Assembly: GCA_003550325.1 (NCBI GenBank)
Contig: QKWP01000116.1
Location: forward strand, 107,084 to 171,083
Source of the DNA: Gigaspora rosea
Lineage: Eukaryota; Glomeromycota; Glomeromycetes; Diversisporales; Gigasporaceae
Direction of reading: 5' to 3'
DNA: 64,000 nucleotides
Shown here: positions 37,555-50,128 of the stretch, piece after piece
Layout of the letters: the number at the start of each line of letters is the position of its first letter
How positions within the stretch are numbered: the stretch's first letter is position 1
The notes under the pieces: generated by a model
Database searches by the model: none
Seen by the model: the letters and a program-made list of their open reading frames with translations, nothing else
Told to the model about the DNA's origin: nothing
Program-made: the position numbers and the translations under genes

Positions 37555-40020
37555 TACTATTAAGGGGTTTCAAAATTAAAATCAATGAATTTTGTTTTTT
37601 TTTTCCGCTGTAAAGATGCCATTTAAAAATCCTACTTATTTTTCTAGATGTGCCATTTATTTGATAATTTGGAACTTCCAATTCTGTAAATTTAAATATC
37701 AAAACGAACTGAACATTATCATGACAATTTTCACTTAAAATTTGAAAAATCCAGATAAAAAAATTTTTAAAATTCAGTAAAAAACTATTATGATATAAAT
37801 ATTATGCGTTTAAATAGAATTTGCTGATTCAGAATCAATTTGTGTTGCAATGAAATTTTAAATGGATTCGGTTGATAGAATAAGAAGATTTAAAATTAAC
37901 TTAACTTAAAATTTAATCATTATTAAGTTAAAAAGAAGTATTTTTTATGAAAAAAAAAACAAAAGAATTTGAAATTCTTGTTCCTCAAATTCTTCTATAC
38001 TTTAAATTTTTAAATGACCAAATTACAAAAAATTCATTTATCTTGCAATGTATTTGAATAGATGCATTTAAAAAGCTTACTAGATCCATTAAATACCATT
38101 ATTGGAACTGCAAAAGATATCAAATTTACTGGTATGCCCTGTCGACAGAATATACGGCATACTTTGTAGTTTACAATCAATGTTTTAAAACGATTCTGGT
38201 ATGATTCCCCGAAAGTTAGTTACCCGCCAGCTCATTTTACCGACCCCATATCCCCGACAGAATGTTTCACCTACAGCACTTTTTGTTGACAGAATCTTTC
38301 CTCGACATACCATGTTTCGACATCCCCTTTCCTAGAAATCTCATATTTTCGACAAGACATTTATCTGACATGACATATTTCTAATTTGACTTTTCTCCGA
38401 CACTAAGTTTTATTGAATGCACTTTTTCCGACAAGAACGATAAACCCAGTGATCATCACATCACGTGAAATCATGCAGCTACGTATTTGTTTACTAGCAC
38501 TATCAACCCTAACCCTAATCTAACCCTAACCCTAACCCTAATTTAGGCCGAGTGCTTAATCATGTGATGTAATGAACACGAATATATCACTCTACCTATT
38601 TAAACGAAATTCTAATCGGGGAAAGATCTTGTCGGAAAAATGATGTCGGAAACATGTCATGTCGGAAAAATGTTCTTTCTGAAATACGTCATGTCAGTAA
38701 AATGTCTTTTCGAAAATATGTCCTGTCAAGGAAAGGAGAGGTCGAAAACATGGTATGTCGAGGAAAGATTCTGTCAACAAAAAATGCTGTAGGTGAAACA
38801 TTCTGTCGGGGATATGGGGTCGGTAAAATGAGCTGGGGGGTAACTAGCTTTCGGGGAATCAAGATACAATGTTTAAAACATATCGGTTTCTTATAAATTA
38901 TAGAATATGTACGTCATTTAAAAAAAAACAAATGTATCATTCAATAACTTGTACAAACCAAATTTTTTCAATCCAGTTGTAGCAAAACCATCATCATTAA
39001 TAAATTTTTTAATCTAGTTCAAAATTATTTATTTTCAATGACTAGCCTTCAACATAAAAGTTTCCAATTATATCTTTACATGAGCTGTATTTTTTCTTTA
39101 TGGTCTAATCAGGATTGGATAATATTCCTTCAAAAATTTATAAGTGTGCGAGAAACTTTACAAATATTGTACAATTAGTGTCACAAATAGGTAATATAAA
39201 ATCGCAGCAAATATAAAAAGCAAAATTGTATCGCGAAAGTAGTATAGTCATAGTTATCACGTTTGAAAAAATTAGGTATATGGTTAGATTGCATACGTAA
39301 ATAGCTTTGCATTGCTGTTTAAATTCTCTTAAATTTAAATTAGAATATGCGCTAAGTGATTCAGAATCAACTTGAAATTCGTCAACTATTTGAATGGAAC
39401 TAAAATTTCTGTTTAACTTAAGTGTATTTAGAATCAACTTGAGTTGATTCTAAACTATTAGGATTCTATTCTGACGCAGCACCATAAATAAATGAGTTTT
39501 GTATATTTCACCGACTTCCAATTCGTAAACGATCTTCTCCAGTCAGCGCTAATTATAAAGCAAACCAACCCTAACCCTTAATAAGGCTAAATGTTCGACG
39601 AAATGGTGGTCGACGAAATTGGTTTATACCAAATAAATTTTATGCGAATGTAATCAGAGATTATTGGAATTGTTATTTTTTAAATGAAATAACATCTAAC
39701 TAAAAAAATTTTTTTACGACAATTAATAATTTGATAATTACAGTAGTTTGAAAAAAATAATATATCCATAAACAACATTTTTATAAATACATAAATGCGA
39801 TTCTTCATTCTCCACAGCTGACAATAACTGCATCTCTAGGGGGGTTTCAAAATTAAAATCAGAGAACCTTTATTTTATTTTTCCGATTTATAAATCGACG
39901 TAATAAAATCCTATAATTTCTATTTAAAAAAACCCCCTACTTATTTCGAAACGCACCACTTTATTTGTTAATTTTGAACCTATCTAATACTGTAATACTG
40001 TAATATACAAGTCAGTTTTA
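37555..40020. repeat. Duplicated F-box downstream flank
   Basis: The sequence after copy 2 (GGGGTTTCAAAATTAAAATC, then CTACTTATTT, then TTTATTTGATAATTT at 37,565-37,690) recurs in decayed form at 39,838-40,020. Between them lies AT-rich DNA with the long inverted-repeat element at 38,192-38,868; no gene was recognised. Confidence 0.45.
38192..38868. mobile_element. Long-TIR non-autonomous element (Mutator-like?)
   Basis: Two arms of roughly 250-270 bp are inverted copies (left GATTCCCCGAAAGTTAGTTA; right ending TAACTAGCTTTCGGGGAATC). Each arm repeats a TGTCGGAAAAATG-like motif. The flanks ATGTTTTAAAAC (38,180-38,191) and ATGTTTAAAAC (38,869-38,879) look like an 11-12 bp target duplication, which with long arms suggests a Mutator-type element. 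The centre contains several telomere-like CCCTAA repeats (38,508-38,542). The open frame at 38,654-38,896 is only the arm read through. Confidence 0.6.
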
Positions 40021-40083
40021 CGAAAATGTTTTCCTATTGCATTATCCTTATTATATGTTAATATTTGTTCGTGCTTCTCTTTT

Positions 40084-40197
40084 CTGACAGTTTCTCCGAC
40101 ATCATATAAGATTAGAGTTAGCATTTGATTAGTTGTAGGTGTATATGTTTAGTAAATTTCCACTTGAAGAGATGTCGGCTAAATGAGCTGTCGGTGA
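40084..40197. repeat. Hairpin-like MITE, second copy
   Basis: Same core as 9,391-9,500 (TTAGCATTTGATTAGTTG; TTTAGTAAATTTCCACTTGA) with CCGACATCAT and GATGTCGGCTAAATGAGC as partly inverted ends. Confidence 0.6.
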
Positions 40198-40739
40198 AGT
40201 TAGGTAAATCCCTTCCAGGAAATTGAGCGATAACCTCCTAAGTATATTTTCTCAAATGTATGCTCAAATTCTGGTCCAGGAATGCCTTCTACAAATGCAT
40301 TTTCATTATTGTTCTTTCAGTGCATGTTGAAGTTTGGACTTATAGAGTGCATTTAGAAAGTTATGAATATAATTAAAATTTTGCCTTTGATTCGTTGAGG
40401 TGCTTGAGAAAAATCTAAATTATTAAGAACAAATTAAATAACCGAAGAATAATATATTCAAATTGAATATATATGTATATATTATTATTGTTACATAATT
40501 TTGTGAAATTTACAGATGATAATAAAAATGAAATCATTTGAAGTGATTTCTGATTTCTTAAACTTACTCCGACATAATTTATATCAAATATCAGAGTAGT
40601 TATAGGAAATCATCTAAAAATAATAAACGATTTTTTGATTATTTGCAAATTTCATAATATTATGCAATCTGCAATAAATGAACTTTTTCAATTGATAATT
40701 GCTTACAGATTAAGTACATTCTCAAGTAGTTCTCCTCAA

Positions 40740-41225
40740 TGAGTTTTCATTGGAGTTATTGTGATTTCTATCATAAAAAAAAATTCTGTTACTAAACTTT
40801 CTCGTTACTCTAGTGACACACAATATGGATTAAGCATATGTTAGTCTGCATCGAGATCATCATAGTTTTATAATTAGTTACGTAGAAAATTCTCTACAGC
40901 TACTCCAGTAACATGCATTTCTATCATGAGTTACAAATAAAAAATTTGTTACAAACCTACACATTGTTCCGGTATCATAGTATGTGGTTGAGGTTGTTAG
41001 TTTCATTGAAATTATCATGATTTCTATTATGGGTTATGATAAAAAATTCTGCTGATGACTAAATGTATAAAGGTTGAGTTAACATGCATGGTAATTATCA
41101 TGATTTCTATTACGAAAAAGTTCTTTACTTACTGTTCTATGACACATAATATGTGGGGATGGGTTAGTTTGTTTTGAAATTATCATTATTTTTATGATTT
41201 ACTGTAAAAAATTCTGTTACAGACC
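40740..41225. repeat. Degenerate ~100-bp minisatellite, ~5 units
   Basis: TGATTTCTATTA, then AAAAAATTCTGTTAC, then a variable part with ACACATAATATGTGG recur about five times. No gene was recognised here or in the AT-rich stretch 40,200-40,740. Confidence 0.5.
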
Positions 41226-41747
41226 TTTTTTTTTCCTATAATTCGAGTTGGCAGAGGTCAGCTTGATAGCTAAGTAGAGATATTCCTGAAACGAACTGAT
41301 CAGGCCTAGAAACACAGCCATCAGACCAATCGGGAGTTCGGATAAGCCAATCTCAGGGTCTGAAATAATAAGCGACATAATACGGACAAATTTACGAACT
41401 CTCCCAACCAATATACGGACAAGTTTGACGAACTCTCCCAACCAATATAGAATCCTGCCGTTTTGTGGCATCTTAAAGCTTCAATTCAAAACCTTCCTGC
41501 TTATACAGTGTGGAAGTCGCTGGCATCACGAATTCAGCTGATGACGGCAATACCGGAACAATTATAGTTGTTATTCCTGGGAGCATATCCTGTCCCAGCT
41601 TATGTATGCTACAAATTCTCAACGAAATACCATTTATTAAAGGTTAACAGCTAGATCATTAGCAACTAACAATACATGCCACGTGCATGCAATGCTTTCG
41701 AAAGTATTTATCGTCGCATTATCAACACAGTAGCACTAGCAGCATGA

Positions 41748-42100
41748 ATGTTCCGCAAAAAAAACCCACCGGTTGAAACCAGTATTTTTGGTGCGCATAA
41801 AATAGTGTTTCACAAAAAGTATCTAAACTAAAAATGGTATTATATAGTGCAACCCCACGCTAGAAACAGGTATCTTTCCCGTGCCTGTAATCAGTAACAA
41901 GCCTTCAAAATCACCTGATCGGCTCCAGAACCGAACCGGAACCGGTAACTTTGAAGACTTGTTACTGGCGATAGAAACAAAATCAACCATGTTTTTAGTG
42001 TAGACTTTCCCACATGATTTTAATATAGATATTTTGTAAACACTACTTTTATGCTCACTAAAAATGCCGGTTTCGACCGGTTATATTTGGCGGAACACTA
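41748..42100. mobile_element. TIR MITE, ~350 bp
   Basis: The tips TGTTCCGCAAAAAAAACC and GGTTATATTTGGCGGAACA, continued by CCGGTTGAAACC and GGTTTCGACCGG and then GCATAAAATAGTGTTT and its inverse, give inverted arms of about 60 bp. The middle holds a second palindrome (AGTAACAAGCCTTCAAA/TTTGAAGACTTGTTACT). Confidence 0.65.
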
Positions 42101-42574
42101 ATTATAGTCAAAGGTTAGTGCAGGATTGGGAAATTAGATCACGTGTTGCTGTGTAGGTAGAATGTGAAACGCAATCGCACATATATGAATGAACAAAAAG
42201 GTAAAAACCTCTGAAACATCCTAGGAATGGAGTTCTTCGACATCTGCAATTATTTTATCCCCCAGCCCTTCTTTGTAATAGAAATAAAAATAAATAATAA
42301 ACAACTAAACTAGTTCCTTAGTAACCAACTATCATTAACTGTTAAATCCAAATTCATATACGTAAATATCCGTTCTACACAGCCTATTCTACGCCCAAAG
42401 TTAACTTAATCATGTACGTACGTACAAACATTCAAACATTGCTATCTCGATCTTTGAGTAACGTCTATCGTGCCGTTTTATACACTTGCAACGTTTCGCA
42501 GCATTTCATGCCATATCAGACATATATACGGTATGTACATTTTCACACGTAGCAAAAATTTTTAATCCTTTAAA

Positions 42575-43321
42575 ATGAAAAAATTACCTAATGAATGCTT
42601 TTCTGAAATATTTAATAATTTCCAGGATGATTCTGGAAGTTTATATTCATGCCTTCTTGTAAATCGTAACTGGTGTAGAAATATTGTACCAATCTTGTGG
42701 GGTGAAATAACAAAAAAATTAAATAATAGAAAACTTATAAATACATGCCTTTTGTCATTAAACATAGAAGAGCAAGCGTTATTAATCCCATTTAAAATTC
42801 CCCTTCCAAATTACCCAAAGCCGTTATTTAATTATACAAGCTATACTACACATGTTGATTCAAATTTAAATATTGGGATTGTTAATTGGCTTAATTATAA
42901 TGGTTATGAAAAAGTTAATCCAAGAACATGTGACGGTTATAATCTCGTGAAAGTTATTAAATGTTCTTTAATTTCAATGTTTCTACGAACAAGTAATAAT
43001 CTCAAATCTTTGGAAGACTTCGAATTTATTTTTAATCCTAAATTAATTAGTTATTTATGTAGAAATGATACTATTATCTCTTTATCTCTTTATGAAACTT
43101 TAGTTTTTGATTCAGAAAAAATAGCGGAGATTCTTCGCCAAAATACTACTTTAACTTCTTTAAATATTTCTGATAGTAATCTGGGCATTGAAGGAGGAAA
43201 CGCACTCGTAGATGCTGTTCGTGAAAATACCACTTTAGGCTCCTTGTACCTTGGTGGTAACCAAATTAGCCATGAAACCGAGAGCATATTGAAAAATATT
43301 AATCGCATAGATTTGAAATAA
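42575..43321 (+). CDS. F-box/leucine-rich-repeat protein, short form, 248 aa
   Basis: The F-box is at residues 1-45 (MKKLPNECFSEIFNNF, then SCLLVNRNWCRNIVPILW), followed by the same linker as the 416-aa genes but only about two repeats (LTSLNISDSNLGIEGGNALV, LGSLYLGGNQI) and the same ending (ESILKNINRI). Compared with the two long copies it lacks roughly 170 residues of repeats, as if deleted between similar units. The frame is open and the upstream block is conserved, so it may be active, presumably with a different or smaller substrate surface in an SCF ligase. Confidence 0.85.
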   Translation: MKKLPNECFSEIFNNFQDDSGSLYSCLLVNRNWCRNIVPILWGEITKKLNNRKLINTCLLSLNIEEQALLIPFKIPLPNYPKPLFNYTSYTTHVDSNLNIGIVNWLNYNGYEKVNPRTCDGYNLVKVIKCSLISMFLRTSNNLKSLEDFEFIFNPKLISYLCRNDTIISLSLYETLVFDSEKIAEILRQNTTLTSLNISDSNLGIEGGNALVDAVRENTTLGSLYLGGNQISHETESILKNINRIDLK

Positions 43322-44925
43322 TCCGTATATAAAGTTATATACCCCTATCAATCAATTTTTGCAATTTTCGATATAAAGATTTATAAGTTATTTGTTATTA
43401 GTATTTACTGGTATATCTTATAAATAAAGTGGACAACATCTCTAGACGGAACTATAAGGATTAAAAATATACTTACTGTTGCACTGACCAAAGTACCCGG
43501 GTATTATCTCTGGTTAAAAGAAAAATATACCATGTAAAATACCCGGGTATTTTAGCTGGGGTACCTGCTTATCCGGAGCCCGTTATTTACTGTAATTTCC
43601 CGGACCATTATTCAGTTGGCCCGTAAATATTTGCCGATCTATGATTTACAGTTGGATTGGTTCATGGATCTCTCCGCTAGAGATTGATCTTAGTTAAAGA
43701 ATCTAGGTAGCCAGTAAAGACATGCTATTTGGATAATCCAGAATTATATTTCACTTTGTAATACTGTAATATATTACTGAATCTATTGTAAATACACGAA
43801 TTTCCGTTTGGTTAGTCAAGATTCGACATAATTTTAAGCGATCGGAAATTCTTTGTTCATTTGACAAATTTCATTGGGAGCTGACAAAAAAGAGCTCAAT
43901 ATAACCCTCCCCTCTACCCCTCCTCCCTTCTACCCTGTTTTATTACTCTACCCTATTACCCCTACCCTCTTTTATCGCTTTTTACCCCTATCAATTTCTT
44001 TATTTTAAGTTTCTATATAACAGCCCAAATGATGCAGCAACTAATGGCTATAATTATTTTAACAGTTATGTGCTTGTGCAAGTTACAATAACGGCCCATA
44101 TTATGTATCAGCTAATGGTTATAATATGTTTATCAGTTATGCGATAATGAAGAAAATGTGCAAAAATAAAGTACAATGCTATATAACTAGGGTAGCTCCA
44201 CAGTGTATGATGCCATGCAGGAGCAGTACGGTTGCATGCCACAAGTTCAAACCCATGTTCAAGCAAACTCAAAATAATTTCATTTTATTTTCAGCCTATC
44301 CAATTTTTGCTGGTCTTATTGGTTAAGAAAAAACTTCCTGGCCAAATTGGCTTATATAAAAAATAAAAATCATTATTTTGAAAGCTTCAACAATCTTTTA
44401 TTATTATTACTAGTTCAGAAAATTTTATTAATACAAAAAAAAAGTATATAAGTAGCTATTTTAAGAGAAAGCTGGTATTTATATTATAGGTATAAGGTGC
44501 GCATTATTTAGGGATGTGCATGGGATTATATTCACGGCGACGTGACACGTGATATAAAGTCACGAAATAGCTGAATTGGGATCGATCACAAATTAAATCA
44601 AATAGGGGTTTAGTGATCAGATCAGTTTAAATATTATGGGGTTATGTATTTGATATAAGGATAAATGATGCGGGAGTAATGGTAAGGAAGTTTAAGAGCA
44701 TAAAATGACGGTATCAAAAATATAATAAAAATATTAAACACGTATATAAATAAAAATATATCAATGGCGAAATCGATTCTTAGTCAAAACTATTTTAAAG
44801 ACATCGAAGTCTGAAGGAACTTTATTAAGGCGAAAAGTCAGGCCTTATATACATTTTAAAGTACTATACTACTGCGCTACGTCATTTTATTCCTTCAATA
44901 TTCCCCAAATCTCGCTCGCAACTTT
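43322..44925. other. Intergenic with short palindromes
   Basis: No gene. TACCCGGGTATT occurs twice as a palindrome pair (about 43,495 and 43,552). A hAT-like tip TAGGGATGTGCATGGG lies at about 44,511, but the matching second end was not found. The rest is AT-rich. Confidence 0.35.
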
Positions 44926-45015
44926 GCTCACCATAATGCTCACAAGATCGTTCACTATATTGCTCACAATATTGTTCACAAGATTGCTCACAATATTGTT
45001 TACAATATTGTCACG
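44926..45015. repeat. 12-bp tandem repeat, ~8 units
   Basis: GCTCACAATATT and close variants (GTTCACAAGATT, GTTTACAATATT) follow at 12-bp steps. Confidence 0.75.
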
Positions 45016-45282
45016 AAATTGCTTACATGCAATCACGCGAATATTGCTTAAAGAAACAAACAATTAAAAAAAATAATAAATAAATAAACGAATAAATAAA
45101 TAAATCTATAAGCTCGCCATTCTTGTCACAAACCCGTGACAATAGTTTGTAAATATTAGGCAATCAAACAACAAAAGTAAATTTGGAAAATTCACGTTCA
45201 CGATTTTGTATTGTTTAAGGGCGTTAATAAGGGTATTAAAAAATGATATAATAATTACTCGACCATGATAATAGTTTGATAT

Positions 45283-45405
45283 TCGGACTCAGACCGGACT
45301 GAGTTGAAAATAGTTTGAGCTCGAGTCCGGTTCGAATTTCGAACCGGACTCGGACTTGCCTAAAGTCCGGTCTCAGTCCGGGTCCGTCGGAGCCCTATCC
45401 TGTTA
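45283..45405. repeat. GC-rich palindromic island
   Basis: A patch dominated by CCGGACT/AGTCCGG. It includes a perfect 14-bp hairpin arm pair GAGTCCGGTTCGAA and TTCGAACCGGACTC (45,323-45,351), and ends GGAGCCCTA. Probably a MITE; the opposite tip was not found. Confidence 0.5.
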
Positions 45406-46404
45406 CGATGCTTATAACAATTTATAAAATAGTGAGTAATGAATAGAAATTTATATATAATTGAAGGTGTTCTCATAAAACTAGCAGTAATGCAAATAAA
45501 GTGTATCAAATTTTTGGTAATATGTTATGAAAAGAATTGGCTATTCTATGTATAATCAATTATTATAATAATTATATAAGTAGTGTTGATCTTGCAAATC
45601 AACTTTGAGGTTACTATAATTGTCAATTAACTATGCATTGTACTGGCTACTATGGTTATTGGATACGGTTCTGATAAATTGTTCTATTCTTTAATGTAAA
45701 ACTACAAATACAAAAACTGCAAACAAGGGTTTAGAATTACTATTGTATAGGATTTAATTCAAAAGAATAACTTGAAGTTAAACAATACAAAAAAAATATA
45801 TCAAAATCACCATCAAAATCTAAGTGAATTGCTTATGTTACTTAAAATTTTAATTTACTATAAGCTATTTTTTACCAAAAAATCATTTAGTTAATAGAAA
45901 AAAAAAGAAAATCATGTCATATTGTCATTATTTAATGAAATGATCAGAAAATAATAAGAAAAATAACAAAAGCAGCACAATTTCTCAAACTCAATTTTGG
46001 TGTATTAAATATAATATACTAGTAATATACTATTATGTTGGTCTAAAGCAAGGCCTAATTGTTTTAAAGATATTTATAGCAAAAGTAAATAAAGTTATTA
46101 AATATTGGTTTTTAATTAGTTTTTTGATCAATTTATAGTGTTATTCATAATATTATAAAATAAAAATTAGTTTATAAAATTTAGAGCAAATTTGCTTTGA
46201 ATTTGTATATAGATTAAGAAATAATAATATAGAAGTAGTAGATGTTACTAATACTAGTGTTTTATACTGAACTATTATAATTTGTAAACTAGCAATAGCA
46301 AAATTTTTCTTATTAAAAGAAAAAATATTATTAATTAAAAGTAGAATCAAGTATTGTACATAGCTTTTTTTACTAATTTATTTTATTTTATTTTTTTTTT
46401 TTAG
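45406..46404. other. AT-rich intergenic DNA
   Basis: No coding signature or repeat partner was recognised; short A and T runs only. Confidence 0.4.
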
Positions 46405-47047
46405 TGTCAAAGTGCCCACTTTGGGGATTGGCTTTTATTCAAAATATATTAGACCTTGGCACCCTACATGAAGGGAAATCCGACATTTGTACATTAACAA
46501 GAGTACAACTAGCCATACCTGCAACTTTTGGTTACCTATTTAAGTAGCCACCCGAAGGTTCTACCCTAGCTGCCATACCTGTAACCCACATACTGACGTT
46601 ACCTATTTAAACCCTCTGATCTTCTGCCTCCTGCCAGTCCATCTTGTATCACCAGAACACTGTTCCGGATACTAACCGCACTCTTAGGACTAGTTTATTC
46701 TTAGCGGGAAACTTGGTAGAGCGTTTTCCCATCCCACACAGGTATCACCTACACTTCGGTAACGTACGCATTCACTGAGGCGAACAACTTGCAGTCAGGA
46801 GTTACCTGCAACTGCTATCATTACCTACTTCTGCCCTTGTAAAGTTCACATGACACCAGTACCGCCCTGTTTCTCTTTCAGTTTTTTTCCCCCAGAACTT
46901 TCTTTTCCCCAGTTGCTTTCCTACTTCCAATCTAAGGACCCAGAAGGGTTGGTCTGCCCTGGCGAACCCAGGAACATAGCACGTGCCTATATACTGTTTT
47001 TTTGTGTGATCCCAGAACACTTTTCTTATAGGGATCAGGGTGTGACA
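46405..47047. mobile_element. LTR-like island (fossil)
   Basis: An isolated, GC-richer block of about 640 bp with tips TGTCAAAG and GTGTGACA (5-bp inverted TGTCA/TGACA). Size, tips and contrast with its surroundings fit a solo LTR. No target duplication was found and no second copy is in the window. Open frames inside it (46,802-47,080) look like chance. Confidence 0.35.
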
Positions 47048-47099
47048 TGTTGCAAATGCGACAAATTTCTATTCGCTTGAAATAAAATTGATTTTTAGT

Positions 47100-47885
47100 T
47101 AATCGTAGATACCAGTAGTTGCTACATAGTAAAGTCTAAATTCTACTAAGTCAATTGATAATTATTGATTAAGTAAACTTGTTTAGAAGATCAAAAAACA
47201 TATATTCTAAAATTTTTATTAAAATTGAAGAATTTTTTATTATTTAACTTTTAATTTTTATGTTCATTAAATATATTTTTAAAAAATTTTAATTTTTCTA
47301 TTGAATGTAAAAATCAAAAGCCATTTAATAAAAAATTCTCCAATACTTTTAGTGCAAGTAACCTATACTTAACAGTTATACAGAGTATTTTAGTAGTATT
47401 TTAATTGTTTAAATGGCTATAACTTCTTATTTAAAAGGTTTTAAAAATCTGACCAGTACTTTGTAGAGCTATATCAGCTCTACATGTGTGCCAAATATCT
47501 TTTCAAAATCTCATCACTACAAGAAGTTGAAGCATTTTAAAAATTAAAATTTTATATATAAATTTATAAATTTACAAATAAAATTTAGATTTCAACTCCT
47601 TGCATTGATGAGATTTTAAAAAGATATTTGGCACATATGTAGAGCTGATATAGCTCTACAAAGTTATTGGTCGGATTTTTTTAAAACCTCTTAGATAAGA
47701 AGTTATAGCTATTTAAACAATTAAAATACTACTAAAATACGAGTATAGATTACTTGTACCATATAAAAAAATTTATAGTAAGTGTATTTTGACCTGCTGA
47801 ATAAGTTTATTTAAGCGATTTTAATCGATTTGCTTAGTAAAATTTAGACTTTACTATATAGCAACTTTTGTCGATTGTAGGGTAG
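47100..47885. mobile_element. Fold-back element with two nested arm pairs
   Basis: Inner arms at about 47,385-47,530 and 47,595-47,745 are inverted copies (GTAGAGCTATATCAGCTCTAC, shortened here to GAGCTATATCAGCTCTAC, and its partner). Outer arms TAGTTGCTACATAGTAAAGT (47,116) and ACTTTACTATATAGCAACT (about 47,850) continue the pairing. The whole could fold into one long hairpin. The outer arm resembles the Tc1/mariner-type MITE at 59,084-59,398. Confidence 0.6.
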
Positions 47886-48365
47886 CTTATTTTTAGATCA
47901 AGAATGTTTTTAAGTTTTTTTTTAAATATTATAAAATTTGATTGGTTAATAGTTCTATCACTAGAGGGGGTAAGGACCTATGTAAACCCTAATTACATAA
48001 TTTACTGCACTTCCCTAACTTTAACTAATAATCATTTTAAATTTTTTTAAATATTAATCTCTAATATTACAACTTGCTAAATTTATTAAAATCCTAATTT
48101 TAATTTATAGTACTAAAAATACTAAAATATTAAAACACAAAAACACTGTGCTTCTGATACACTGTACTTATATGTTATAGTAACAAAAGTAAATAACTTA
48201 CAGTCAGATCTCCCTATAGTTATATCTTATATAGTTATATCCTAATATCCAATTTTGTACAATGGACTTAAAACATAATAAAAAACCTTATTATAGTTAC
48301 AAATCACTTATAATCACTATTACTATAAAAATTGATTTTTTAATAATTTTATTAGGATTTTACTA

Positions 48366-48699
48366 AAACGCACCTATGGTGTATTACACAAAATTATTAG
48401 AATAGCTAATCAAAATTTAAGATCAGGTAGAACAACAAATTTTGTTTTTTTGTTTATTTTTTTTAAACAACATTCATATTGCAAAATTTTGCTCATAAAA
48501 CCACCTTTGGGGCTCTAATAAAAAAAATTCCTTGCTAAATTTTGTATATACTAATACCCAATAAAATTCCAGGTCTTACCCTAACCCTAAAAATAATAAA
48601 ATTTATTTTTTGTTTTATAAAAATTTATTTTTTTTATTTTTGTTATACGAATTTGTAAATCTAATTTACCTATAGTGGTAAAACACCATAAGTGCATTT
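48366..48699. mobile_element. Tc1/mariner-type MITE, 334 bp
   Basis: The tips AAACGCACCTATGGTGTATT and its inverse AAAACACCATAAGTGCATTT (three differences) are flanked by TA on both sides. TA duplication with such tips suggests Tc1/mariner. No coding sequence is inside. Confidence 0.6.
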
Positions 48700-48701
48700 T
48701 A

Positions 48702-50128
48702 TAATAATTGTTTTATTAATAAAAAACCCTCATTAAATATAAATTATAAATCTGTTTGGCCAATATTTATATTTATATAGATTTAAAAAGTTTTAACTAA
48801 TTTTCATCTAGGTAATATCACCTAGTATATAGATTATATACTTTTTGGTACACCCAGATTATAGAATATAAATAGAATCATTAACTAATTTAATCAATCG
48901 TTATATTTTATTTTATTGTACTTTTTGTCTGTTTTGATATATTGAACTAGTTACTAATAGTTTCTTTTTTTCTTTTTTTAAGGTTGTTGTTGTTATTACT
49001 ATAACTATTACTTGGATTTGTTATTGTTATTATAGGTACAGTTGCTTAGATTTTGTTCTGTCATTTTGGCTTGTTAGTACCAAATAATTTTGGTATTACC
49101 ATTTTTTTAGACTAGACGTAGTTACTAGATAATGCTCTTCTTGTCGGTAAAGCTATTTTTAGTATGCATTTGGTTTTGTTGTTGGCATGTTAATATACTT
49201 GGGTTAAAAAATTAGATCAGGTATTTGTAGTTGAATAGATTAGTGCTTTTAAAAGGCTTATTGTTCTTGTTTTTAGATTTTGAATGCATTATTAACACTT
49301 ATTTCTTTTTCTAGAATGTTTTTGAGTTTTTTTGATAATTCAGGAATGTATAATTTTGTTGTTTCTGTCTGAAGATACTGTTAGCAGCAAACTGAAATCC
49401 TGTGATGCATATGATTTATATAACTATACTGAAACAGTCATATTTTTTTTAAAAAAAATCTTTCTCATATCCAGTTCTGTGCAGAATTCCCACAGTTCTA
49501 TACCTAAACCCTGTATCTAAATCTTGATCTAATCCTTTACTGTTGATTATAAAGAAATTAGTAAAAAAAGAAGTTCAAAGAAGAATCAGATCTAGACTGT
49601 AATGTTCTAGATCAATTTAATAATAAAAGGTGTTAAGAGAATAATTAGAAAAAATGTACTCTTTGTTTAATAAATTAGTCCTAATAATAGAAATATGCCA
49701 AAAATAACTTATATGTGATTGGCTGATTGGATTACTGGGTTTACCGGGTAACTGGTGACTTAGGTAGCGTTCCTACAAAAATTGTAAAAAATTGTTCATT
49801 CGACCAATCAAATTTAGGTTCAGGTGTTAACATGATAGTCAAAGACAAATGTGTTTTGTTTTCTAAAGTAAAAAAATTACGCGTAAAATTAAAGCTCAAT
49901 TTGCACTGGGGGTAAAATTTTTAATATGAATTTGAGTGATCGACATCCATATCATGCCCATTTTTAATGCAATGGTAAATCACCATTTTCAGGGGTTTCT
50001 TAAAAGGAAACTGCATTCACAAGACTAGATACAACTGCCTAGCTATACAAATATATATAAAAAAATCCTGTAGTTGTCCGGAACAGACACATTTTTATTT
50101 TGAATATATCCGCATTCTATATGAAACA
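48702..50128. other. AT-rich intergenic DNA
   Basis: No gene recognised. T-rich runs and GTTGTTGTTATTACTA-like simple sequence near 48,985-49,035. The small open frames have no family resemblance. Confidence 0.4.

Noticed and set aside
38508-38542. Chromosome end (telomere)
   Set aside because: Only a few CCCTAA units inside an inverted-repeat element, with ordinary sequence on both sides.
38654-38896. 80-codon open frame
   Set aside because: It is the right arm of the long inverted-repeat element read through its TGTCGG repeats.
46802-47080. Open frames on both strands in the GC-richer island
   Set aside because: No family resemblance, and the block looks like an LTR; long frames are expected by chance in less AT-rich DNA.
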